Numbered from the stretch's first letter, positions 11,081 through 22,242 are shown. The stretch: 64,000 nt of DNA from Xiphydria camelus (GCA_963678675.1 OY783200.1:14282455-14346454), one strand, 5' to 3'. Numbers and translations: made by a program. Notes: a model not told the origin generated them from the sequence alone.

Positions 11081-11097
11081 GATTTCATTAATTTTTG

Positions 11098-11225
11098 GAT
11101 AGTATAATACGAAAGAGGAAACATATAATTTTTAATAATTCTAACATTTTATTATCTATAGAATTGGTTAACTCAGATTAAGATAGTTTCTTAATTTCTA
11201 CGTAGAGTAAGTTCGGTATACCGTA
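11098..11225 (-). repeat. Mariner-family terminal fragment
   Basis: TAGTATAATACGAAAGAGGA and GAGTAAGTTCGGTATA match the complement of 29209-29328 and 29530-29655, where the same block adjoins mariner relic sequence. This is a stranded terminal piece with no gene. Confidence 0.6.
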
Positions 11226-11289
11226 TGTCCCTTGGCAAACCCCGGATTTTGAATTTCCCTGACATTTGGCCGAAAGTGGTTGGGTCAGT

Positions 11290-11606
11290 GCTCTAGTCAT
11301 TTATAGTTAGAGTTGGCTTCGGGAGAGTGCGCTGCGGTCTTACGAGTGTAGGTGTCGAAGGTCTAGCTCGTCGGTCAGACCGGCGAGAAGGAACTCAACC
11401 CTACACTGTATGTAATAAACGTAGCTTTATTCAGAAATCACACGTGGCTGCGTGCTACAACTCTGGGAACAAAGAGATGACTTCATCTTGTCCAGGATTG
11501 ACCATGAACTAACTCTACCTTAATCCTACATATTGCCATCGGCGTCCTGCCGATCACGCTTTGGTGTCTAGTTGGTCGCTTGTGCCGTGGCGATTGCTAT
11601 CGAGAC
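11290..11606 (-). repeat. Probable Gypsy 3' LTR
   Basis: Downstream of the Gypsy integrase C-terminus on the minus strand comes a purine run of about ten G residues (complement of 11622-11631), then a 300-bp segment with a polyadenylation signal (AATAAA in the complement of about 11417-11422). This is the position and content expected of a 3' LTR. Its exact ends are not proved because the 5' LTR is missing from the window. Confidence 0.5.
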
Positions 11607-11636
11607 GCCACAGTACTCCCCCCCCCCGGAGTGATT

Positions 11637-11921
11637 TTAGGCGGGAAGATCAAACGTCACTCTCATTGGGAGTTGTCTTTGGTATGTCCGTGATGGTGGG
11701 TCTAGTGACGCGCCCCATTTGTGTACCTCTTGCGGGGTACTTTCTCCTTGGTCGTGTTCGGCGTCAGTCTTGCTGATGTAAGCCGGTTTCAATCTATCAA
11801 TGGAGAGTGTCTTTTCCATGCCATCGATGTCGAGCTTGTAAACTCTGTCGCTCACTCTCTCGATGATTTTGTATGGTCCCACGTACGGTGCCTCCAGCGG
11901 TGCTTTTACGTGATCGCAACG
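11637..11921 (-). pseudogene. Gypsy Pol, C-terminal integrase fragment
   Basis: The minus-strand frame reads GPYKIIERVSDRVYKLDIDG and then SIDRLKPAY, the typical C-terminal module of Ty3/Gypsy integrases, and ends at 11637 just before a purine tract and the presumed 3' LTR. Its upstream side is cut at 11921 by the foldback element at 11922-14456. Across the gap the reading frame is continuous with the Pol piece at 14461-16652 if the insert and one AACG are ignored, so both pieces belong to one element. It is a broken gene. Confidence 0.8.
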
Positions 11922-12589
11922 GAGTCAAGCCATGTCAAGTCGAACTCGAAATTTCCACTAAATCGCGGATTTCGAAAATAATAACTCTATTACGAAGGGA
12001 GTATGGCACTTACGTTACCGTATTAATATTTCGTGAAAATTCCGTTATTTGTTAATGTTATTAACAATCAAACTTTGAAGCGCGATTAAAATGAAAAATC
12101 GTTTTCTCTTAAACTACTTTAGACAATTACTTAAAATTTTGCACACTGATAAAGCAATGTTTACACTATCGAATAAATATTTGCTTGAGGTGAAATTGTT
12201 TTAAAAAATGAATTTTGCATTAATTTTTTTAAAACAATTGCAATTTTTCATGCGTTCTTCACGCTATAAAAAAATGGAACTTACATAAATTCATGCGGCA
12301 AACGTTGGCCTTTTATAATCTGCAAAGAGAACTTTGTACTTTTTCTCCATTCCGGAGATACGAAATTGTTTGTTACGCGGTGCGCTCGTAGATCGCGCGG
12401 CGCGCTCCGCTACTGGCGTCCGCGGCATCTTGATGGCCGCGCAAACTTGAGCAAAAACCGTTTGAACTTGCATGAACATGATTTTCCGAGTTTGGCAAAC
12501 TTACACAGTTTTCTTGTCAGTTTGCTGATGGTGCTCGTGCGGTATACTTGCGTAAAAACTATTCGGTGTTTCAATATCATTAAGTGAAA

Positions 12590-12795
12590 ATGGTTCGACC
12601 GAAGGAATGTTGTAATCCTTTGAAAAAGAAAGGTCATAATTGTGTTCGTCATAAGTTGTTCCTCGCGCGTTACCGCCAAGTGGAATAAAAAATTCGAAGA
12701 ATACATTGATCGATATATTTGTCAGATATGTCGTAAAGACATGTATAATGATGTTAAAATTGCTTCAAATGTAGAAAATGAAGACCCAAGCACGA
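12590..12795 (+). pseudogene. Cys-containing exon-like frame in foldback arm
   Basis: From ATG at 12590 the frame reads MVRPKECCNPLKKKGHNC and VRHKLFLARYR. After a one-base shift near 12682 it reads AKWNKKFEEYIDRYICQICR, then KDMYNDVKIASNVENEDPST, ending at ACGAA followed by GTGAGT, a splice-donor-like hexamer. The Cys pairs (CCN..HNC, CQIC) suggest a zinc-binding N-terminus of a transposon protein. The mirror copy in the right arm (complement of about 13590-13800) has its own stop, so neither is intact. I do not recognise the family. Confidence 0.4.
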
Positions 12796-12832
12796 AGTGA
12801 GTTTACTAATTACACAGGTTTACAAAAAAAAA

Positions 12833-13363
12833 GTCCGGACTATTTGACCATGGTATTCCGAGGTATTTTTGCGTCCTGAATCCGATCCCGAGATCATCTG
12901 AGCCCCATCACGTCAGAAAAATGAGATTTCAAGGTTATTTAGAGGTTAAAATGACCATTTTTTGGAACTGGATCCGGGACAATTTCTCAAGCGACCTGTT
13001 GAGTTGGAGGGTAGCTGTTTAGGTTTTGAATACCTTCCAAACATTGGAATGGAGTCCTAAATCTCGACCGGGACTATCAAAGAACCACCCCAGTGGATCG
13101 TTCTATCTCGCGGATTACGATCTCCCTGTCAAGGCATCCAATTCCGGCGATCCGTTCACTGTGACAGTGGACCCAGCACTGACCGTAATGGCCTTAGAAC
13201 CTTGGAGTCATGCTCTGGGTGCTGCTCAGGGCAGTCCCATTTCCTTATTTATTTATTTCGAAATCTCGTTTTTCTGACGTGATGGGGCTCAGATGACCTC
13301 GGGATCGGATTCAGGACGCAAAAATACCTCGGAATACCATGGTCCGGTCAAATAGTCCGGACT
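12833..13363. mobile_element. TIR element at the centre of the foldback
   Basis: AGTCCGGACTATTTGACCAT is mirrored at 13345-13363, and about 98 bp on each side pair (GGTATTCCGAGGTATTTTTG, GAGCCCCATCACGTCAGAAA). The 330-bp middle has no coding potential; the 83-codon frame 13026-13277 shows no domain. It either forms the natural loop of the foldback or inserted at its centre. Confidence 0.65.
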
Positions 13364-13409
13364 TTTTTTTTGTTGTAAACCTGTGTTATTTTTATATTTT
13401 ATTGTATAA

Positions 13410-13560
13410 TTAATTGCTATACTGTAACACCTTCTTTAATAGTGAACCACGAAGAAACTTCCAGGTAATTATAACTGTTCACTGTTCAAATCCAATATTT
13501 ACATTCAGTTAAAAATTCAATTCGTTCCCTGGAAGGTATTACAGTATAGCAATTAATTAT
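13410..13560. repeat. Small MITE in the right foldback arm
   Basis: AATTAATTGCTATACTGTAA is mirrored by TTACAGTATAGCAATTAATT, and CACCTTC by GAAGGTAT. It has no counterpart in the left arm, so it inserted after the foldback formed. Confidence 0.65.
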
Positions 13561-14460
13561 CGGTATTAACTATCTTGGGTCTTGGGTGCTTGGGTCTTCA
13601 TTTTCTACATTTGAAGCAATTTTAACATCATTATACATGTCCTTACGACATATTTGACAAATATATCGATCAATGTATTCTTCGAATTTTTTATTCCACT
13701 TGGCAGTAACGCGCGAGGAACAACTAATGACGAACACAATTATGACCTTTCCTTTTCAAAGGATTACAACATTCCTTCGGTCGAACCATTTTCACTTAAT
13801 GATATTGAAACACCGAATAGTTTTTAAGCAAGTATACCGCACGAGCACCATCAGCAAACTGACAAGAAAACTGTCTATGTTTGCCAAACTCGGAAAATCA
13901 TGTTCATGCAAGTTCAAACGGTTTTTGCTCAAGTTTGCGCGGCCATCAAGTTGTCGCGGACGCCAGTAGCGGAGCGCGCCGCGCGATCTACGAGCGCACC
14001 GCGTAACAAACAATTTCGTATCTCCGGAATGGAGAAAAAGTACAAAGTTCTCTTTGCAGATTATAAAAGGCCAACGTTTGCCGCATGAATTGATGTAAGT
14101 TTCATTTTTTATAGCGTGAAGACCGCAAGAAAAATTGCAATTGTTTTAAAAAAATTAATGCAAAATACATTTTTTAAAACAATTTCACCTCAAGCAAATA
14201 TTTATTCGATAGTGTAAACATTGCTTTATCAGTGTGCAAAATTTCAAGTAATTATCTAAAGTAGTTTAAGAGAAAACGATTTTTCATTTTAATTGCGCTT
14301 CAAAGTTTGATTGTTAATAACATTAACAAATAACAGAATTTTCACGAAATATTAATACGGTAACGTAAGTGCCATATTCCCTTCGCAATAGAGTTATTAT
14401 TTCCGAAATCCGCGATTTAGTGGAAATTTCGAGTCCGACTTGACATGGCTTGACTCAACG

Positions 14461-16652
14461 TACAAAGACGTGCGAACATGTTTCGAGGTTTTTGAGGATA
14501 AACATTCTGGCTTTGTTATGGTGCGCTGTTTGAGTTGGTTTTAAGGCTCTCATATGAAGATTTGTAGATCCGCCGGTTGGTCGCGAGAGACGAAGAATTC
14601 CCCTGGTATCCGTAAACTTGTACCATACAGCATTTCCGCTGGTGTTGAATTGAGGTCTTCTTTAAAGCTCGTCCTTAGGCCTAGTAATACCGTTGGCAGG
14701 ATGTCTATCCACGGCTTTGGGGAACACATCAGGGCTGCCTTTAGAGTTCTGTGCCAACGTTCTACTAATCCGTTCGATTGCGGATGATATGGCGTTGTCC
14801 GGTTTTTGTTTGCTCCGATGAATGATGCGAATGTTCGAAAGAGTGTAGCTTCAAATTGAGAACCTTGATCCGATGTGATTGTGATAGGTGAACCGTAATG
14901 AGCTATCCAGTGGTTGAACATTTCTGTGATTATTGTTTCGGCTTTGATGTTTTGTAATGGAACTGCTACTGGCCATCGCGAAAACCTGTCTATGATAGTG
15001 AGACAGTATTTATATCCTCTTACGTCTGGGAGCATAATGATGTCGACGTGTACGTGATTGAAGCGGCTATCTGGTACGTTGATGTGGTTTGGAGCAAGTC
15101 TGTTGTGGCGGTGAATCTTGGACTTCTGACATGTTATGCACTCGCGAGACCATTTGATTGCATCTTTTTTAATACCGGACCATATGTATTTCTCCTTGAG
15201 TTGTTTCCAGGTTGTTCTGCCACTGGGATGAGCTGGATTATGAATAACGTTGAATGCTAATGTGCGTAGAGAGCGGGGTAAGTATGGTCGAATTACGCCC
15301 GATGAGATATCGTAATAAATCTTCTTGTCTGGCTCTATTTCTAGCTGTTGTAGTTTTAGTGACGTTCGCTGTTGCAGTAAATCTTGTAGTTCCTCATCCG
15401 CTTGTTGATGTTCCATGATCGTTTGAGCATCTATTACCGTTGGTGTGCTTACTGTGTATATTCTCGACAGTGCATCCGCTACCACGTTCTCGTCGCCTTT
15501 TACGTAGACTATGTCTGTTGTGAATTGCGAAATGTAGTTAAGTTGGTTGAGTTGGCGGTCTGATGCTTTGCCTAGCTTTTGTTTAAATGCGTATATAAGT
15601 GGTTTGTGGTCGGTTTTAATAATGAGGTGTCGGCACTCTATTAAATCTTTGAAAAATTTGGTCGCAGCGAAGATAGCTAGTAGTTCTCGATCATAAGTGC
15701 TATACCTTTTTTCCGTATCACTGAGTTTCCTTGAGAAGAATCCTAGTGGCTTCCATACGTCGTTTTTTTCCAGTTGTTCAAGGACTGCGCCTATCGCTGT
15801 GTTGAATGCGTCTGTTGAGAGTGTTATTGGTGCACTGGGTGATGGAAAAATCATGATGGCAGCGGCGGCTAGACTGTTTTTGCACGCTTCGAATGCTTCT
15901 GTGGCTTCGTCATCCCAGGTTATTTTTGTCCTGTCATTCTTCTTAGATGTATTGAGATATTTGACCAGTGGTTGCTGCAGGTGTGCTGCCCTAGGGATAG
16001 ATCTTCTATAATAGTTGATCTTACCTAAAAAGCGTCGGAGCTCGTGGATGGTCTCTGGTTTTGGGTAATTGTTGATTTCGTGTATGCGCTCTGTTGTTGG
16101 CGCAAAACCTTCGGCGTTAATGGTGTAACCCAGAAATGTTACTGTTGATTGACCAAGTTGGCATTTGTTTACGTTCAAGTATAGTGAATGTTGCTGTAGT
16201 CGATCGAATACTTGCTGTAGATGTTGTTTGTGTTGCTCAGTATCTTGTGACATTACCATGATGTCATCAATGTAGACTTCAACGAAGTTCAAGTCCCGGA
16301 ATATCGAGTTGATGTATCTTTGGAAAGTTTGCGATGCGTTTTTTAAACCGAATGGCATCACTACGTATTCATATAGGCCCCACGGAATGATAATTGCTGT
16401 TTTTTCTATAGTGTCCTCTGCCATTGGTACTTGGTGATATGCTGCTTTTAAATCCAGCACCGAGAATATTTTGTTTCCATGGAGGCGTGTGAGTATTTGT
16501 TGGATCGAAGGTGGTGCATATTTGTCTGGAACTGTTATTGCGTTTATCTTACGATAGACTCCACAAAATCGCCATGTTCCATCTTTTTTTTCTTTATAAA
16601 TGGATCGGACTCGCCCAGGGGCTTTTGGAAGGCCTGATGATGCCGCATTCAA
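14461..16652 (-). pseudogene. Gypsy (Ty3-type) Pol: reverse transcriptase, RNase H, integrase
   Basis: A 700-codon uninterrupted minus-strand frame occupies 14550-16652. The reverse transcriptase active site VYIDDIMV is at about residue 127-130. RNase H follows, with LSTDAFNTAIGAVL and TDHKPLIYAF. The integrase has an HHCC zinc finger (HPSGRTTW...CITCQKSK) and a DDE core, with VHVDIIMLPD, TSDQGSQFE and NGLVERWHR. The first 15 or so residues are out of frame: the upstream frame reads EIEHLLECGIIRPSKSPWAS just before a frameshift near 16600. The coding region is cut at 16680 by a mariner-type TIR and at 14456 by the foldback. Gag, protease and 5' LTR are absent. The intact catalytic residues suggest a fairly recent insertion, but the element is dead. 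Confidence 0.9.
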
Positions 16653-16680
16653 GGAGGTGTTCTATCTCTGCCCAGGCTGC

Positions 16681-17160
16681 GGCTCTTTCGTATTATACTA
16701 TCACAAGTTCCAATTTATATACCGACCTGTCAAACGTGAAGTATACATGTACCTCACTTCTATTTCATCTTTTCTTCGCCTCTGGTGTAACGATGGTTTG
16801 ATTTACTTTAGCCTTTTCTCTTCATTCTTTGTAAAGAGTCGCGCATTGGCAGATTGGTAGATAAGAGTGGGATAAGTTCGTATAAGTTTCTGTATTGAAA
16901 ATGAATACGGTTCTGTACAGCTCGAATACATGTTATATTGTTTTTGTCTTAAACCATATAAAGCCGTATTTATTTTAATATGGAGACTTTTACGGCCTTA
17001 TTCAGCACTTATCTGCCTAATCGATATCAATGATTCCTCATTGACCGTCATTACACCGGAGACGAAGAAGAGATGAAATAAAAGTGAGGTACATGGACAC
17101 TTCAGGTTTGACAGGTCGGTGTGTAAATTAGAACTTGTGATAGTACGAAAGAGGAAATAT
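16681..17160. mobile_element. Mariner-type MITE, copy 1
   Basis: The TIRs of about 110 bp contain TATACTATCACAAGTTCCAA, ACCGACCTGTCAAACGTGAA and GTACCTCACTTCTATTTCAT and are repeated inverted at the right end. The same TIR sits next to a mariner transposase relic at 28390-29190, so this is probably a non-autonomous derivative of that family. Confidence 0.7.
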
Positions 17161-17285
17161 ATCGATAGAGAGAAATGATAAAGTAATTACTTGATTATTG
17201 TGATCCAATTCCATTGCATCTCCTATTCTGCCACGGCTTGTATTGATGACTGAGAAGAAAAACCTTCGATTCGTCCCGTGCTCGC

Positions 17286-17585
17286 ATGACGCTGAAAACA
17301 AAAAATAGAATGAACAGAGATATTTGTCCTTCCATCGGAAGTGAGTTTAAAGATGTCAGATGGCAATTAAACTTATCTGATGGCAATTCTTCTGAGACCG
17401 TCTCCTTTCCTGCTCTTGATGCACAGGCCACTAGAGAAAAATACCACTGCATCCGTTCACTATCTCGATATGAAAAAAATGCAAACGATTATCAAGCTAT
17501 CACATTCACCACTATTGAGATTCACTACTCCGAGTACACTGAATTTTTACATTTTATTAACAAGTGCGTCCGAGGATCGAAATAA
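17286..17585 (+). CDS. Uncharacterised 99-aa frame in 1.43-kb repeat, copy 1
   Basis: The frame starts MTLKTKNRMNRDICPSIGSE and ends INKCVRGSK. It is kept open in copy 2 (30241-30540) with a single residue difference (F against V at residue 21). No signal peptide, membrane segment or known domain is visible, and a competing frame lies on the opposite strand (17195-17452). The near identity of the copies means openness is not strong proof of selection. It may be a fragment of a transposon protein or chance. I do not recognise it. Confidence 0.3.
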   Translation: MTLKTKNRMNRDICPSIGSEFKDVRWQLNLSDGNSSETVSFPALDAQATREKYHCIRSLSRYEKNANDYQAITFTTIEIHYSEYTEFLHFINKCVRGSK

Positions 17586-18116
17586 ACGCGAGGGAAATCG
17601 TTTCGTGAATGGAAATATTTTATTAACTTTTAAAACCATAACCAAACATTCAAGGAATATATTTTCTCACACACTCTCACATACATTTGATGGCGTATGC
17701 GTGTTGTCGCATCTGTGTACACATTTCCGATCATGGCCGACTATCGCCAAAGATAGGCGGAATTAGAGTGACATTTTGACATATATATATATCGCCCGAG
17801 AAATCGGATTCTCGACTTTTAGGTGCAAGGGGCGTGGCTTCGCGTTGCTAAGGAAGAATCTGTTAATATGTAACTTATAACCTTTATTCTGGTCTCTACC
17901 GATAGAGAATAATCGATTTATATGGCGTAACTAAGCATAGTTTTGGTTATAACCATGTATTTATTGAGAAAATTCGATGTAAAAATTGAGGGGTGAAGGG
18001 GGCAGACATTTTTCCTGTAAAGATACACGGGTGCCCGCGGTTACAGCGCTGTCGTCGTTCTGACGGACTACTTGAATGAACATGCCGCGAGACACTACCG
18101 TGTCTCTTGATTGGAA

Positions 18117-18791
18117 ATAAGTTTCACAAGATTAGAAAATATCGGAAATTTCAATAAATGATAGGACAAGAACGTAATGTTGGATTAAAGAGAAATTTGA
18201 GAATTTATTATAAACGGTAAAGTACTACATAAAAAAAAATTACAACAAAATCTGTGACTTAAAGGTCGGCGGCATTTAAAGTTCATGTGGAATCCCCCAT
18301 ATATACACATATAATTGCTATTTACTAATGAATATTTCTTTCATTTATATGATAAAGATTTATTTAGTAGTTGTTTATAAGAAATTATGAATCCGTAACA
18401 TAAGTTCTCAACATGTGTGCGCGGGGCACCCCATGAAAATAATAACTTCCTCTCTCTTGAAAAGCAAAAGACATTTTATTTCTATCGAAAGAAAATCAAT
18501 GTTTGCATTTCAAGTAGAGATCAGAAAAAGACAGAACATGAAGCTCATGTCTATCAAAATGTCTACTCGAGAAACTATTTCTAGGATGCCCTAGACACCC
18601 CACTTGGGAATCCGAGCGTTAAAAGAATAATAAGATTGTTCAGAGAAGTCATGAGAGAAAACGATTCCATAATGTTTATTAAATTCTTCTACGCTATTTC
18701 TTTATGATTATATGTATATCAATAAAATAAAATAGACTTTTTAAAATAATGATACTATATTATAAAAATGATACATACGTACCATGTTTAC
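18117..18791. other. Intron sequence downstream of Sulf1 exon
   Basis: AT-rich DNA with no repeat shared elsewhere in the window and no coding frame. It begins where the 1.43-kb repeat ends. I looked on the minus strand for the next sulfatase exon, with its Asp-His-Gly metal-site motif, and did not find it here or further left. Confidence 0.5.
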
Positions 18792-18933
18792 AGCAGCATC
18801 CACACTTTGCAATGTTTGCAATCTCTTCGTCATTAAGAGATCAGTGAACTGTTTATGAATCGGCTGCATTTTCTGGGTAACTTGTAAGATCCATTGCTTA
18901 TCAGGATTCGGCGCATAGTCGTACGTAGGAGTG
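18792..18933 (-). CDS. Sulf1: Extracellular sulfatase (SULF family), internal exon
   Basis: On the minus strand the exon follows TTATGCTTCAG (acceptor) and reads [16 protein letters not shown], then [12 protein letters not shown] and [12 protein letters not shown]. This matches the part of the SULF1/SULF2 sulfatase domain between the HGPEDSAPQF motif and the VERLYN segment. Its first base completes the split codon begun by the exon at 53570-53891, so the two are adjacent in the mRNA. SULF enzymes are secreted 6-O-endosulfatases that edit heparan sulfate and so tune Wnt, FGF and Hedgehog signalling. The 3' end is uncertain: a donor at GCT|GTAAAC (end 18792, phase 0) fits the homology best, but ATG|GTACGT (end 18783) is a stronger-looking donor. 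No catalytic residue is in this exon. No stop or frameshift is seen. Confidence 0.88.
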
Positions 18934-20540
18934 CTGAAGCATAACCATTGAAATATTTTAGATGTAAAATATATTAATCTAGGAATGCGACTTCTGGCAG
19001 AAAAATGTCTACCACTATCTACTTGAACTACTGCTCTTAAGTTGGCTCGAGTCTCGATAAAACCAAAAGATTACTAGGAATGATAAACTAAAATACCTGG
19101 AAAATACTAGAAAATTTCTAGTTATTCGCCTTCTAAATAAAAGCCAAAATGATGATCGAGAGAAGTATTACATGTATAAAGTGACCATAGCTAATACACT
19201 ATCTACTTTTATTTTTGTATTATCGCGGAAACCGCAAAACCGTGAAACTATATTACCGGATAACTGTAAACATGGCCACCGTCAGTGCTGTCTGCTCTTG
19301 CAGTAATTTTCTGATTTTATGGTCACGGAAGTTTACCAAGGATTTTTAGTTTGTCTATTCTTATTCAGTATCGTATTGGTCGAGAACATAACTTGAGAGA
19401 CACTGAAAGGCTCCAAAAATGTAAAAATAAACGAAGCTATCATTCTTCGTGGAAGATCCTGAACAGCAATACATAGATAACAGTACAATAGAAATCTAAC
19501 ACATTTCTGTACGTAACCATGTAATATCCCGACGAAATGTTTGAAGCCTTTGTTTACGTTGTCAATGCAGCAGCCCTGTAAAATAAGTTTCGTAGGTCTT
19601 CCACCAGAATTGCAGCGCCTTCTGATCCGTCAACTTGTAGTGCCTCATAGCCAGTTTCTATAATATGATTCTGATTACAAAATTGAGACTCGAACCACCT
19701 TAACTACATCAAACAATTTTCGTCATACGCGGCACGGAACAAATGCTAGTTACGCGTAGGAAGACATAACTAACGACGCCATGACCTTACATCGATTATG
19801 TCGCTATTAGAAACGAATGTAATTAGTTCTAATTCAACACAGAGTTCTGTAGTTTTTACGGAAAACTACAACTTTATACATCCCGGATGTAAAAAAATTC
19901 GAAAATTTCAACTGTGTGTTGTGGTTGTTGTAAATGTGTACCACAAGAAACTATAACTTACTAAGAATTTAATTTCTTGTAGTAAATTGTAGTTAATGGT
20001 GATATTCTTTAAAGGTAGTAGAAACGTAGTAGACGTTGTGTGAGTTCTCCATCTAGGTATACACACACATGCACGTACGCGCGTACACACACACACACAC
20101 ACACACACAGAGAGAGAGGTGGTGCGAAACAAAGCGGTGCGGTGATGACGATAACGACGATAATGAATAATTGAACTTACTTACAGAATATTTTGAAGTA
20201 TATGATTTTCTCATAAACTTTAGCGCTTACTATTAAGAAAGAATTTTATTCAGTACGAAAACTGCTATTGAGCTGTAGGTGAATTCATAATAATCTATCA
20301 AAGTGAAGATATTAATTTTTATCGGATTGCCATACCGAACTTTACTGTATGCATGTATACCTGGGCTAAGAGCATCGCGCAAACGTATTTAGCGCGAAGC
20401 GCTGCTGAGTTTCTTGATAATACTTTGCTTCTTTACAATTTTTTCAGACACGGGCCCGCTAAGTACCATTTTGAATACTGGAGGCCTACTTTGGTACAGT
20501 CATTTGTCATTTCTATCTCGGTCACTTTTGTTACGCTATA
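18934..20540. other. Sulf1 intron, 3' part
   Basis: Mostly unique AT-rich DNA upstream of the exon acceptor. It contains a CA/CG-rich microsatellite at about 20060-20117 (TACACACACATGCACG, then about 15 CA units and AGAGAGAGAG). A segment at 20235-20360 is the complement of 31068-31149 plus 32116-32150 and preserves the empty site of the Helitron there. A 45-codon open stretch on the minus strand near 19570-19710 was examined and has no identifiable homologue. Confidence 0.5.
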
Positions 20541-21002
20541 GTGCCGTTTCACGTGAGACAGATAATCGGTGCCGACGATCGGTCGCAACTGATCATCAGT
20601 TCTATACAAATGCTTTCACAAGAGGTCATATGGTCAGTCATCAATATGTATCTGGAAAGTGCAGAGCGTCGCATTGTTGTCGCTTTGTACGTGTTTATAT
20701 CAAACATGTGCTTGCAAAATCGCAAAATCGGCAACACTGTTATTTCAAACGTAACCGACCGATCTGCCTGCATGTGAACAGCTCCGTTTGTTGAACGGCC
20801 CTGTAGGTACATTCTGTACGGTCGTTCGTGGGCGTTCGTTCGTGGCGAAGGAACGATCACGAACGCCGGTGGGCGCTTGCACGAGCGTCGAATGAATTCT
20901 GTCATGGGCCTCGAACGCTGACGATCGTTGCATTTGAGCTCGACCACCTGAACGCTCAGGATCGCTCGGCAGCCGAAGTTAGCCAAGAAAGTAGGGATGA
21001 CC

Positions 21003-21098
21003 AAGGAGAGTTTATATAGGAAGTTTGCCCCCCGTTGGCATTATTTTCCATGCCAACGAGGGGCGAACTTTATGTATCAACCTTCCCCGGTCTCCCCT
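21003..21098. repeat. Small palindromic MITE, copy 2
   Basis: Same structure as 7257-7342: AAGTTTGCCCCCCGTTGGCA, a loop reading TTATTTTCCATG, then CCAACGAGGGGCGAACTT. The arms have diverged between the two copies but keep compensating pairs. Confidence 0.7.
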
Positions 21099-21260
21099 AC
21101 ATAAATTTCTAGGAGGCTAGCCAAGTGTTTTCTACGCTCTCCTCTTAAAATTGTAAGAATGTCGTCAATGTTCGCACGAGGGACGGAATTTCGAAAGTTC
21201 CTTTCATACGTCCTAATAACATCGATCATAAATAACTCGCCGACTATATTAATAATTAAT

Positions 21261-21715
21261 CCCTTTTAGTGCCGAGCGAAAACCGGGTGTTTATACGAAG
21301 ATAACCGGACGAATTTGACGAATTTACTAAGTTTGGGGAAACGCTCATAAAAACCAAACTAAGAATGATATTTTAAAAATTCAAAATGTAGCGTATTACG
21401 GAAGAAAGAGAAAATAATGTAATGTCAATTGTATTTCAATATATATTGAAAATCATACGAATAACATAAATATTATACATGATGAAAAACATATACTTAA
21501 ACAAGTTTCTCTTCTACAAACAATATTTGCACATAACAATAATCATCGTTTGATCATAGTTTTATGTAGATCACGTAGTATGAAGTATAAGTATTACATT
21601 TTCAATCATTTTTAATAAAATAACGTATGAAATCGCTCGGGCGTCGAAGCGGCGCCGCTCGAGTTGCCGCACGAAACGCCGTGGCGACTGAGAGTCACCT
21701 CTTGAGTGCAAAGGG
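21261..21715. mobile_element. piggyBac-like MITE
   Basis: It begins CCCTTTTAGTGCCGAGCG after TTAA (21256-21259, one base away) and ends GAGTGCAAAGGG before TTAA (21716-21719). The CCC...GGG ends with TTAA flanks are the piggyBac signature. GC-rich words near the right end (GTGGCGACTGAGAGTCACCT) are typical subterminal repeats. No transposase. Confidence 0.55.
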
Positions 21716-22080
21716 TTAAACCCAAAAACAATTGAAAGCCGGATGCTAGTTCTCGATCGTGGGAATCAATAGTGAATTGAATTCCTGGATAAGCTTGTAA
21801 TTAAGTTTTCCCTAATTGGACATCGACTGCATTCGTCATTCCTCCCCTTAAGCCGGCTTGATATTAGCGTCACCACGGAAGACGGCTTGCTGCGCGATCT
21901 ATCGATACTTTCTTTCCGAGAATTAACGTCCTACGGTCGCCGAAATGAACCGCTTCGCCGATGCGCGATTAATTATAGTCGGCGAGTTATTTATGATCGA
22001 TGTTATTAAGAGGTATGAATCAAGCTTCCGAAATTCCGTCCCTCGTGCGACGGAACATTGAGACGACTTTCTTAAGTTGT

Positions 22081-22242
22081 GTATCGACTTTGCGAGGCTT
22101 CCTCGCGAGGCCGCCTCACGAGGCGTGCCTCGCAAAGTCGATACCTGCGATCGCTACGAGGCGAGGTAACGATCGCAGGTATCGACTTTGCGAGGCACGC
22201 CTCGTGAAGCGGCCTCGCGAGCCAGCCTCGCAAAGTCGATAC
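22081..22242. repeat. Two-level palindrome built on TATCGACTTTGCGAGGC
   Basis: The whole 162-bp segment is an inverted repeat around GATCGCTACGAGGCGAG. Each half is itself an inverted repeat: TATCGACTTTGCGAGGC opens and GCCTCGCAAAGTCGATA closes both halves. A related CCAGCCTCGCAAAATCGACA occurs at 25429-25448. Confidence 0.8.

Larger units (their letters stand above)
11922..14456. mobile_element. 2.5-kb foldback element inserted in Gypsy integrase
   Basis: The element begins GAGTCAAGCCATGTCAAGTC and ends with the complement. Arms of about 900 bp (11922-12832 and about 13364-14456) are near mirror images. AACG flanks it on both sides (11918-11921 and 14457-14460), and the Gypsy frame needs only one AACG, so the target duplication is 4 bp. 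The centre holds a second TIR element (12833-13363) and the right arm an extra small MITE (13410-13560). Each arm carries a short coding-like exon (12590-12795 and its mirror). The superfamily is not identified. Confidence 0.8.
16681..18116 (+). repeat. 1.43-kb dispersed repeat, copy 1
   Basis: This segment is almost identical to 29640-31075, base for base over long stretches, with a few substitutions. It begins with a mariner-type TIR (TTTCGTATTATACTATCACA) whose mirror is at about 17140-17160, so the first 475 bp alone are a MITE. The remaining 960 bp carry a conserved 99-codon frame and end at GTCTCTTGATTG. The left end interrupts the Gypsy Pol frame. Confidence 0.9.

Noticed and set aside
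12366..14088. Mirror-image frames of 60-98 codons in the foldback arms
   Set aside because: They are present symmetrically because the arms are inverted copies. Only the 12590-12795 stretch shows exon-like features.
19570..19710. 45-codon minus-strand stretch with splice-like borders
   Set aside because: It looks protein-like in two competing frames, but it falls between two sulfatase exons that are adjacent in the protein, has no good donor, and matches nothing I recognise.
20353..21004. Several overlapping frames of 60-150 codons
   Set aside because: They occupy both strands of a TIR element's subterminal repeats and translate its palindromes.
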